NCBI GenBank assembly: GCA_025267735.1
Contig: CM046305.1
Span: 37,841,108 to 37,905,107 of the forward strand
Length of the DNA stretch: 64,000 nt
Direction: 5' to 3'
Source of the DNA: Mactra quadrangularis
Taxonomy: Eukaryota > Mollusca > Bivalvia > Venerida > Mactridae
In this document: in pieces, positions 11,548 through 22,400 of the stretch
How the letters are laid out: the number at the start of each line of letters is the position of its first letter
Position numbering within the stretch: position 1 is the first letter of the stretch
The notes under the pieces: model-generated
Told to the model about the DNA's origin: nothing
The model's database searches: none
The model's input: only the letters and a program-made list of their open reading frames with translations
Program-made: the position numbers and the translations under genes

Positions 11548-12164
11548 ACAGTACTACCATGTTCTGAATTTTTGCGAACGTTGATGCTTGGCATCCGAAT
11601 GTTTTCTTGTTTAAATTATCTAAATCGTACATTTACAGAATTTCATTATCGTTTGAATTTATATGTTTATGTAATTTATTGCATTTTTAAGTAAAAGTAG
11701 ATCGAAACAGAAAGTAGAATTTTGTTGCCAATATTTTAAATGATAGTTTTGAGTACTGTGTGTATAAAATGATATATTGTGATATATAATGTATACATTT
11801 TATTTCCCTTTTTTAGAAAGGATTTACATATACATTTCATGACATTAGAATAGTGCAAAGTTTACAACAACGACAACAAAAGTAGATTTGTAAATTACAT
11901 GACAATAAATAAACAGATACAGTGAAACTAAGAACACAATGTATATATTTTACGAAAGACAACATTATGAAGTTAAGGACATAAAATATTTAAAGTACAA
12001 AATATATTACAAATAATACACACATAATTTTATGTAAAGAGAACATATACAATATACATTACGACTAATAATCTGGTACATGTATGTGTAAATAAACAAA
12101 AATTGGCGACCTCTTATAAAAAGGGCTCCCCCTTTTTTTTAAGAAATTTGGGCACACTGTCAAT

Positions 12165-12305
12165 GTTCAACTCAGAAAGCAAGATGGTTTGAAATGTTTA
12201 TTGTGCCTCTAATGAAGGTAGACTAATATCTTTTGTAAATTCAATGCATTAAGACTGTTTTTATATCTACTGGTAATGCATTTATCTATATAATGTGGCT
12301 TTAAG
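12165..12305 (+). repeat. Interspersed repeat fragment (copy 1)
   Basis: It shares AGCAAGATGGTTTGAAATG and following sequence with 15755-15850. Confidence 0.5.
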
Positions 12306-12876
12306 AAAGTTTGCGGCTAGAAACTAAATAAGAAATAATATTCAGTGACTTTATAAATGACTTTACCTTTTGTAATGAAACTGTTATGTTGGCTCTAGGA
12401 AATATCAAGGCACCTCCATACTGTATGTCTGTCAGCTGTAACAATAAATTAACAATTCGATTGACAGAGGAATTAAGGATTTTGGTTACTTTTTGTGATA
12501 CTTATACCCCTATATTTTAGTGATTTAATATAGTCCTTTTCAAATGATTTACTCGTATTTTCAATATAAATACTGTCTGCGATTTGTCAAACTTTACGTA
12601 CGCACTCTGAAATGCTTTGTTTACTATACGGGAAACGAAGTGCTTGGCTTTCACTTGACTGTTAGAGCGTATCATCAAATGGTTTAACCTACAAAAATGA
12701 CTGTATCAGTATAATATGTATGCTAAAATATGGAGAACCACGTCTAAAACTAAATTATTTTAATAAACGATATCAAGAGTGCGATGTGACTATCCACTCC
12801 ATTATCATTCTTCAACAATTGTTCGCCCGCGGTTTTGTTCCTCATATTTGCAGTTGGATAAACTCGACCAGAGCCT

Positions 12877-13152
12877 ATTGACCTTACGGCAGTATTACCG
12901 ATGCTCCGCCCACTGAGTCGCGTTACGCGGAAGTAATTAATTGTCCGACATAGGGTTTTTTAAAATTGCTTTAGACAGTAACTAAAGTTTGATTCCAGCC
13001 AATTTTGAAGGCTATTTTTATCGTATGTGTCTTGTTTAGGGCGGAGACAGAACGCCAGAGCTTTCAGCAGATGTAGTTACGATTAAAATGTGAAAACTTG
13101 TGCTAAATTTGGTTAATAGGAGCTGTCAATCAAAACCTGGCGTAAGGTCAAT
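12877..13152. mobile_element. MITE-like element with ATTGACCTTACG ends
   Basis: ATTGACCTTACGGCA at the left and GGCGTAAGGTCAAT at the right are inverted repeats 276 bp apart. No clear target duplication was seen. Confidence 0.6.
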
Positions 13153-14265
13153 TGTCTGTCCTGAATTAAGTGTAGCAAACTGTTAATTAATCGTACATTC
13201 AGTGCTTTGATTCGCCTAAAAAATCGCCATTTCTAACCACGTGTTTTTGAACACTCGAGAAAAACTTTGCAAAAATTGGTAATACAAGAAACCTGTATTA
13301 GAGTCATAGTGCCGCCATGGTGGATTCCATCAGAAACGTTAACTTGATTAATTATTTACCTTTAAACAAACCATTCAACATTCAGTTAATTCTCAAGTAT
13401 GATTTTTTCATCAAGAAAGATTAAAAAATAACAAAACAAGATGCGAGTTCAAGAGAACTCTATATACAATACCCGAGGGTCTTTTCTTTAGTAAATACAG
13501 ATATTGGAATGTTGATCCAGGCTTGGTATTTAATGTAATTTAAAGCTACTCGTTCACAGATTCTGTTATTTTTGATAATGCTGAAGAAAGTGATCCAGAG
13601 AATCCGCCATCATTGCATCGTCGGTAATCCCACGATACATTACTCCGTTATGCTGCGTTATGTACCGTGGGTCATTTGGTCAGGAAAATCTCGTAAGCAT
13701 TAATAATCAAGAAGGCAGTTTCATAGGTTCCGGAAGGAAACCACTGCGGAAAACTAGCCAATGAAATTACGTTTTATATCTATGATTTGGTTTACCATTC
13801 AAAATGGCAGCCTTCATGAGGGATCTAAAGCGGGAGAAGAAAATCCCAGTATGGCGTCATTGTTATTGAAGAGTATTTGATTTATAACATGCGATTTCAT
13901 TGGAAGGAGACTGGTCTCCCTGGCCTCATGCATATCCATGAAAACGAGATTTCGCCAGTCAAATTGCCCACGGTACATTTGGAGTGTAACGAAAGAAAGT
14001 ACCGTGGTTGCCAATGATGCCATCATTGAAACAATTTAAAGAACAATGGCCATTTTCCTAAAACAAAACACTTAGTCAAAGAAATTATCGTAAGTCAATG
14101 TAATAAAATTGGGGATAAAAGTCCAAAGACGCAAATGTTGCCCTAAATTATTGAACTTTCTCTTCGAGTATTTTATATCCTCGGAATATAAAATATGACA
14201 TACGTACAGTCTGCACGTAATAATTATACAAAAACCAGCTGCTTCCAATCAAAGTATTGTAGGTA

Positions 14266-15296
14266 CAGGGTGTCCAAAAAGAAAGTTTACAGTTTCACAC
14301 CTTCGTCATTTTATCAATTGTTACGTTATATTAATGAAAAATATACCATTTTAAAGTGCATATGCTCAAGTTTTAAATGCACATTTTATCGACACGCTAG
14401 AATGTTTGACATCGCCATAAAATGACATCGGGTAAAAACTTGTTATTTTCAAGATGATGCGTCTGACGTCTGATCAGCGTGTTAACTGTTTTTATCATAA
14501 AACATTTTTACGAAAGTTAAAGTGTAGCAGATGCGCAACGAAAGTTAAAAAATATGTATAAAGGCATAAGCATGGGTAGAACGCTTATATTCAAAATTGT
14601 CTGGAAGTTTGAACAACTTCGAACTGTAAAAGATGCACCAAAGTGGGGTCCTTTGACCGACAGAAGTGAAGAAAATGTCAGTGCGCTCAAAGACATGCTT
14701 CAACAAAGTCCATAAAAATATGTTCAAAGCGTATCATCAGAGATGAATGTCTCCAAAACATCTGTGCATAATATTATAACAAAAATAAGAACTGTTTCCT
14801 TATCAAATATAAATTATGCAAAGCTTATCAATAACTGATCAAGTGGATAGATTTGCATTTTGTAACTGAGCCTCTGATGTTGTTGAAAATTACGCCGACA
14901 CATTTCAAGATGTTTGGTTTATGGATGAGTTTACTTTTGTAAGGACATGTTTGCAAGTAAATTATGAAATTTTGGTCAGCTGCACAGCCCCATAAATTTG
15001 TAGACACTTGTGTTAAAGTTTTTGACAATTTCAAGGAGGGCGTGAGGAAAGTGAAGTGTCAGAAAGAACAACATGTGGAAAACGTTATCAATTACTAATT
15101 TGACGTCAACCACAAAAAATTGTAATTTTAGTAAATTGGAGTTTTCATGTAAAGTATTAGACCAAATATATTATAAATGACAGGGATAAAACTTACACCT
15201 ATTGTCTAAACATGTACAAGTTTGTGATAATCTAGAAGAGTATTAACATGTTATAAATTAGCATCAAAACTGTAAACTTTCTTTTTGGACACCCTG
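14266..15296 (+). mobile_element. Tc1/mariner element, decayed and internally deleted
   Basis: The ends CAGGGTGTCCAAAAAGAAAG are inverted over about 30 bp and flanked by TA on both sides. The plus strand between about 14570 and 15100 keeps transposase fragments: a helix-turn-helix part (VKDAPKWGPLTDRSEENVSA, then SPKYVQ-like and SKTSVHNII across a stop), WFMDEFTF from the first catalytic Asp region, MKFWSAAQPHKF, and a C-terminal HVENVI. Stops, frame changes and a gap between the PHKF motif and the C-terminus show it is dead. No restored frame is given. Confidence 0.82.
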
Positions 15297-15390
15297 TACA
15301 TGTATATACATAAACAGTTCCTCCTTTAAATCTGCCCCAAGCCACTAGACAAGATAAAAGACTCCGTGTGTCATACTAGTACCCATATTG

Positions 15391-15742
15391 TTAAAGGAAC
15401 TCATTCACAGATTTCAACTTAAATATCAACTTTTCTGAAACTATCAAAATTGTATGAGAATATTTTTGAAGCAGAAAATTAGCCATTTGATAATGACAAA
15501 TTAAGTGCAAATTGACAAACAACTGCAAATGTTGGTGTGTCAAGTGGTAAATATCTACCCCGTATGTCACGGTATAGACAATGTTGGTGCATTTTTGTTT
15601 CTTTCATTGTATATTTCTTGCGTCCTATGGGTCAGTTTGTCCTAAAATATTAAGTACTCATTTTTTGACACAGTTATTGACACTAATGGTATTTTGAAAA
15701 GATAGAAAAATGTTAACCAATTCTGTGAACTAGTACCTTTAA
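15391..15742. mobile_element. MITE-like element with TTAAAGG...TTCACAGA ends
   Basis: Left TTAAAGGAACTCATTCACAG and right CTGTGAACTAGTACCTTTAA are inverted over about 22 bp. A solitary left end of the same type occurs at about 13541. Confidence 0.65.
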
Positions 15743-15754
15743 ACTTTAACTTAA

Positions 15755-15850
15755 AAAGCAAGATGGTTTGAAATGGTTATTATGTCTGTAATACAGGTTA
15801 TATTTTGAGGAAAGTTTTTTGTCTACTGTAAATGAATATTTCTGGCTTTA
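15755..15850 (+). repeat. Interspersed repeat fragment (copy 2)
   Basis: Matches 12165-12305. Confidence 0.45.
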
Positions 15851-16526
15851 ACAAGGTTTTCAATTTTGATAATTCTGGTTATTAGATTGACATATGGCTG
15901 GCGGATGCAAGTCAAATCGACATCGCCTTGTAAATTTTTAACACCACGAAGAAGTTTGATGAAACTTTAAAAAAAAGTTCACCCCATCAAGAAGTCGTAC
16001 AAAGAGCGTGTTTGCCGTTTGGTATGGCTGGCTTCAATGTAAAGTTTACACCATACGATAAACTCCATTACAATTTTAAATAATATGTGTTTGGTTTCAA
16101 CAGAATATCGCTAGCTAGCACCGTTTGAACACCATAAGTAATAAGTATGTGATATCAAATTTATGGTGCCAGGAGGCGAAGCGCTAACCAGGAAATCCTT
16201 TGGAAACGGGCCAATGATGTTTAAAGTACTACGTCTAAAAGTTCATAGTTTGCGTCGCATGTTTCAAATCAAGCATGTCCTATTGATCCCACATTCATTC
16301 ACTCATCAGGCTCTTCTTTCGTAGGACGGTTAGCTGAGGTTAACCATCAAAGAGACAATTACATAAATGTTTGTATTAAAGCATGTTTGGCGTATATACT
16401 CAGGTTTAGTTTTTTTTATCTAGATTAATTGGTTACAGAGAATAATTACATGTGTTAACAAAATGCACTTAAGATTTGATCCCTGGTATCAAGTGCATTA
16501 ATTTAATTTTTTAAACAAACAACAGG

Positions 16527-16613
16527 TATGGTGGCATATTTCTGCCACTAGACAACCATTTAATTATTTTTTTACGTCATGTGGTTATCTGGTGGCAAAA
16601 ATATGCCACCATA
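16527..16613. repeat. 87-bp palindromic MITE-like repeat
   Basis: TATGGTGGCATATTTCTGCC and GGCAAAAATATGCCACCATA form inverted ends. Just left of it AATGCACTT...AAGTGCATT (16463-16500) is another small hairpin. Confidence 0.65.
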
Positions 16614-16835
16614 GATAGGTGCCTAATTTTCTTTCAACATTAATTATAATAAATACCAAAGTTATCGCGCCAGGAACGTGACTCTCGTTTCTTCTTTTAC
16701 TCAAATTCTTCTCGGTGCTTACTTCCCTTTTTGACGCATCCTAGTTTGGTGAGAAGTCTGACTTTCACTGCGTTATTCTTTCCACAAATGGATGTGACCG
16801 ATGTAGAGACTTACGGAGTTTTACTAAATAAAGAA

Positions 16836-17156
16836 GTTTGTTTGTTTGTTTTGTTGGGTTTAAAGCCGTAGCAACACATTTTATAGGTCATATAACGGCG
16901 GTCAGTCAACCTACTCACTCCTCCTGGAAAGGCTAAATCTCTGGATTTAGCTGTTAACCAACTACTAAGCACATACTTTCGTCAGTGACTAACAACTGCC
17001 CTACATAATTATAAATCATTGGTAGGAGAGAGAATGGCCGTAGAAATAATTTCATGACCAAACTCCACGAAAGTATGCCCCGCCAGGGAATCGAACCCAC
17101 GACCCCTTGATCAGTAGACTTGCGTGCTACCAACTGAGCTAGCCGGGCGGCTTACT
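16836..17156 (-). mobile_element. SINE family A, full-length copy with 13-bp target duplication
   Basis: The minus-strand head GCCCGGCTAGCTCAGTTGG has A- and B-boxes (GGTTCGATTCC). Its body includes GCTAAATCCAGAGATTTAGC, and the 3' end is a GTTT-type tail. ACTAAATAAAGAA is duplicated at 16823-16835 and 17157-17169. Confidence 0.9.
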
Positions 17157-17524
17157 ACTAAATAAAGAAACGGTTCTGTTTGAACATACACAATGGTATT
17201 ACAGCTTACTATAGCGTTGGATATACTTGTTTACTATATTATCATTATGCATGTTTTAGCTCGGTTACTTATTACATACTCCTAGTAAATGAATATGAAA
17301 TAGACAGAATACTGTATAACAAAGTTTACTGCTGTTAATTCAACAATAAACATTGAAACGTCTGGAAGACTTCATAGTTTATATTGTATTTAGAGACTTT
17401 AAACTTGCTCTGGTGTAAATCTTAAATTAAGACAAACGTTAAGATTGAATGGTCTTAGCTTTTAAGCTATTAAAGCAACTATGACGTCTGTAAGACAAAT
17501 AATGACTCAATCCTCACGATTATA

Positions 17525-18430
17525 TTGTCCAATTTTATTAACCTGCCCGGTCTGCATGCATACACGTCATAATGAGATACTATTTAAAGCCGGAGTATTC
17601 CCTCGATATGCTCTAATGCGCACAGATCGACAGTTATCAGAGCTAAGTATAACAATTTGAATTGAATTGCCATATGCCGTCGTAGTATAATCGGTAAAGT
17701 CGTAACACAAACATTCTCGATATAACTGATTATTTTTTTAGCTGTGAGTTCGAATCCTACTGAATGTGGGTTTTAGTATTGTTTATTTTTTTTTAAATAT
17801 TTTTTTTAAAAAAATTCTCTTTGATATATTTTTTCCATTGTCTCTTTTCATATTATCTTTTTATTTTGTTAATATTTTATTACATGTTTCATATATAAAT
17901 TCAACAATTCAAAAAACAATTCAAAGACAATCATTCAGCCTCACGGTGTAGGTGGGGCAGTGAAATACCTCAAAACGTTGAGGACAATGCGCTTGGCATT
18001 AGAGCCAAGTGCTCCAACTATGGAGTCTTCACTCATGTCTATTCAGTAGACGGCCTGAGTACGCACACCTTCACACTTCACAACGCGACAAACTCTGCAT
18101 GTATATTGTGTAGTATTATAAACGATTGTGTACAAAAAAGAGATCTATTGAAATTTTGAAAATGTGTAAACTACCATTTTGAATGGTAAAAAAATAGTGG
18201 TTCTAATGAGATTCGAACCACGTATCTCTGGTACCGGAGGGCAACTCGCATCCACCGTGCCACATTGCAGACGCACATAACAATCAAATAAATCCATGTC
18301 ACCGATACAGATGTATAGCGGAATTCCATCGCCTACGTCATATAAGTTCTGCTCGATCGGCTAAGCTATAAATAGCACTGATTAACCTCTCGTTAATGTA
18401 TGTATAGGGCAGGTTAATAAAATTGGACAA
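17525..18430. mobile_element. 906-bp TA-flanked inverted-repeat element carrying two tRNA-like segments
   Basis: The ends TTGTCCAATTTTATTAACC are inverted over ~24 bp (to CTGCCC) with TA at 17523-17524 and 18431-18432, as in Tc1/mariner-type elements. Inside are a plus-strand tRNA-like segment with an interruption (about 17680-17762; B-box GAGTTCGAATCC) and a minus-strand one (about 18193-18270; GGTTCGAATCTC). No transposase was seen. Confidence 0.8.
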
Positions 18431-18896
18431 TACACGTATTACAACTCACTTGCACTCATAACCATATTCTGATGATCGCAATCACACGATACGTTAACAT
18501 TCATTCCCTAAACATTTTTACTTCAAACTATTTATTGCTGGTTTATTCATAAATTAAATACGAAGTGCATCTAAACATTACAAACATGCCAGGTACAACC
18601 AGGTACAAAATACAACCATGATATCTTCAGCCAACTAAGCAATTAACAAACATGATATCATTTTACACGTGGTATTAATCAAACACTAATTAAAGGTAAA
18701 ATGGTGTATGTAAGAAAATAATTTGAAAGAATATTCATTTTGGTTGTAAACTAAGTGACTTGCTGTGATTATTGCATGAACTGTGATTCAAATGATATTT
18801 AAGTGTGTTTTTTGGCACCGTGTACTTATCGCACGTAAACATGCGGGTTTAATGTATCATTCTAGTTATGCTTTTTCTTCGAGGGATTGCCACAAA

Positions 18897-19090
18897 TTTT
18901 AGAATCATTAGTGAGTAATTTCCCCTTGCATATTCTTCAAATAGACTGGTAAAAAAATTCTTAGAGTGATTGACACAAACTTAAGTAACATAAGTCAGTT
19001 ATTTCCCCTTGTATACTCTTAAAATAGACTTGTCCAACATTTGGATTACTTTGATTTTACCCTTACTTTTAAATGACAATTGGCCACATT
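18897..19090 (+). repeat. Interspersed repeat, inverted partner of 23021-23130
   Basis: It contains AGTCAGTTATTTCCCCTTGT and GATTTTACCC; the reverse complement lies at about 23021-23130. The block starts with a partial tandem copy of itself (18897-18950). Confidence 0.6.
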
Positions 19091-19352
19091 CGATCTTGAA
19101 TAATGTTCATTAATAATCCTTTACTTTGACTGAAAATCTAACAAAGTATTAGAGTATATGAGTGAAAAACTATCTCAATTTTACCATTTTTCTTCATATC
19201 TTAGTTTAAAACAAGAACGATATTTTCTCCTAGGATGACTGTATTACTATGTGATAATACAAAAATGGACCAAAAATGGGTTGCAATTCAGCAATCAGAG
19301 GAAATATGATTTCACAGAGTGATTTCAAGTAATAATGAAACATTAATCCTAC

Positions 19353-19412
19353 CTGCATATGTATGGTCGCTAGTTTGTTACCAGCAAACGGGTATGGTCG
19401 AAAATCGTCTGG
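19353..19412 (-). CDS. P4HA-like exon 10, last one found
   Basis: A 60-nt exon, phase 0/0, acceptor GTATTCCAG, donor GTAGGA. It reads PDDFRPYPFAGNKLATIHMQ, matching the D......G.R.AT(W)L.Y stretch. A following exon must exist or have been lost. Confidence 0.74.
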
Positions 19413-22400
19413 CTGGAATACAAAAATAAAATATACATGTAATGTTATCCCAGTTAGCCATTAAAATCTAAAACAATATTTCCACATGATATTATTATAT
19501 CATTTGCTACTTTTAATGGAACCACAATTGCTATTTTAAACTAGCAATCATTAAGTAGATTGCTCAAACCGTTCTCGCATTATAGCGAGTGGTATTCTAA
19601 ATACATGTAGTGTTACCAATGCTGGAATAACTTAATATTGTGATATTCTTTTGCAAAATATAATTATTACGCTCATGATGTTTTGTTGAATCCTATTAAT
19701 TTAAAAAGTGATTTTTTGCATTTTCAAGTATCAGCAAGGGTCATTTTTTCCAGTTCGGTCCTTTACTCGTAGAATAAAGCTCAGAGTTACTTAGCTGTTT
19801 ATATTTACAAAAGTTTTAAATTACGAGACACTGAACATTGTATATGTCTAAATATTTCTCAATAATCTTCTCTATCTGATCATAGTTAAATTGTGTTTTG
19901 CACTTTTCTCATCATAACTGTATTTGTATTTATACTTATACGCCATTACCGATTTATAACATTTAGCATATTCATACCATATATATATTTACTTCTGCAT
20001 GCGTTGTATTTATGTTGTAATACTTGCATAACTTGTAAACTGTTGGGCGTCATGCCTTATGTTTATTGAATAAAGTATCTAACGATCTACATTCACTTAA
20101 TATGAAGAGTTCATTTGACAATACGTTCAATGATAATGTACGTGCACCTACCCAAAAATCAGTGGTTGGATTTGATATTGTACCTACTCCTTCATTCATT
20201 AGCTGAAATAATAAAAATATGCTATAGCTTTAATAAAGGTCCAAATTATAGACGAGGAGACAAATATATATTTTATTACTCTAAGCTAACAATAATTTTA
20301 TACACAATTAAAGGGCACGTTCCGCAAGGCGATCGCTAGCTAGTGCTTTGTAGCGATTTCCTACAGAACGTTTTGCTACGATCGAGCATATTGAATCGCT
20401 AGCTAGCGAAACGTAGCAAGTTTTTTTTCTTGCTAGCCGTATCATTCGAAACGTTTCTGCTTTTTTCAAAATGGCTGTCCCCTGTGGGAATGTCTTTCTT
20501 TTAAAGAAATACTGATATGCATTTCATGTAATGCATATATTTCGTCAAAGCGGTTAAATAGAATAATCATGGCGATAATTGATTTGAATATTTTTCATTT
20601 GTGGCAATTCTAAACCTCTTGTTTTCGAAAGTCGCCATCTTGGATTTGCAAGTTTGAAGCAACCCGTTCCGTAGACCTCTTATGCTACAATAAATCGCTT
20701 TCAACAAGCGCTAGCTAGCAATCGCCTCGCGGAACGTGCCCTTAGATAAATATATGTAAAGAAGCAAAATATTGTGAGATACGCAGAGTTGTTGCGGTTT
20801 ACCCTCATGAGTTTTAATTGCTCAAAATGTACCTCCTATTCTTAGTGAAAAACAGAAAACATATTTTAATTAACAAGTTCAAAATCGTTAATACATACAG
20901 TGGATTTCAAAGCTTGCCATATTTTCTCTGCGGTTATGATTAAATAGTTCTATATCTTATATTTTACAGTAGTGAAAATATAATGTAATAATATTTTCAC
21001 TGCAGTGAATATATTAGATTTATAGTTTACCTGATAACATTGACTGCTGGTAATTCTACTTTTCTGATATAACTGAAATCTAGTCATCCTTGCCAGACGT
21101 TTAGTTAAAGTTCTAACAAATGGGGATTTTGTATTATGATCACACATTGCTGAACTGGAATAAGGAAAGAACATAATATATAGATAGGACTTATTTATGA
21201 AAAATGGCTGATGTTAAAATCAATGTACAATCATATATAACTTTGAACAGTTGTGTCACCTTAATATATATATAAATTATGTTTAATCTATGTTCATTTA
21301 ATACTTCGGAAATAATAAAATGTACATGTTATAAAGCGACTAGTTGATCATTTCAACGGCGAGCGGCGTACTCAATGATCCATCATTTTGTAAAAGGCAG
21401 TATACCACGAAAAAAGCACACTTTAACTTTATTCTTACAAGTACATGTATATTTTAAATACAAATATTTGAAAAAATCTAAAATAGGTGAATTGCTTGTG
21501 CTATATTGATATTATATAGCATCGAAATGTATGTTTTACAGACAAAAAAACGAATCATTCTATATTTGTACTAATATTGTCTCAGGTACGTATTCTGAGT
21601 ATATTTTCATATTTTCTTTACTAATTGATTATACAGTATATTACCTAATCAGCTTTTCTTGACCTTTTATTATTTCTGCTCTTCTAAACTGAAATAAATA
21701 TTCAAAATGAAAGCACATAACAGAACTTAATTTATTATGAACAGCATAAACACACATGATGTATGTCGCCATTACAATACAGAAGCACATAAGAATGACA
21801 TGATATGTTTTCTTACAAATATTCTTAGTGTAGACAAGATATTGTATTACATGTACATGTATATCACAACAATTTTTGTTTGAAGTTTGGCTTGAAATAG
21901 AAACACCAGATTTTAAATTCTACATATTTCCATCAAACAATTTAAAAGTAAGAGGTGTTTCGAATACTTTGACCTGTAACCCCTGATATGAAACCAGTAA
22001 AATAATGTTCTGTTTATTACAAGTATATGCTTCAAACTCGCGTTATTGTTCGTTTTTTCTCAACTGTCAAAACATGAATAATTTCACAGTGAATGCGTTT
22101 GTTAAAATCATTGTCGTAATACACCCATGAGTTTCCGAAAGTGTGTATTATGATTGAGTAAAGCTTCTTATGCTGTATGATATGTTTTATTCAAGATATT
22201 TTTAAAAACAATTAGGCCGCCAGTACAAAATCATTGCAATCAGTCACCGTGAAATTATTCAAGCTTTGACAGTTGAGAAAAAAACGGACAGTATTTATAG
22301 TTTAAGTCTGATGTGCCTTCAGAACGGCGCATCCAAACAGTGAAAATAAGAAAAAAAATCAACTGAAAAATCGATTTTTATTTCATCGATAAATCCCGCT

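Larger units (their letters stand above)
6835..19352. other. No confident gene: intergenic or 3' region of the P4HA-like gene
   Basis: Between the FABP stop and the last P4HA-like exon found, no conserved exon could be assigned. The stretch is filled with MITEs, SINEs and a mariner remnant listed separately. Missing C-terminal exons of the hydroxylase-like gene would have to lie here. Confidence 0.5.

Noticed and set aside
13814..14026. 70-residue minus-strand frame near inverted CCACGGTAC motifs
   Set aside because: It lies in a repeat-like stretch with no domain; not convincing as a gene.
18270..18350. Possible next P4HA-like exon (reads NLYDVGDGIPLYI after an AG)
   Set aside because: It is inside the TA-flanked element 17525-18430, lacks a pyrimidine tract and does not keep the GG.T.FP motif.
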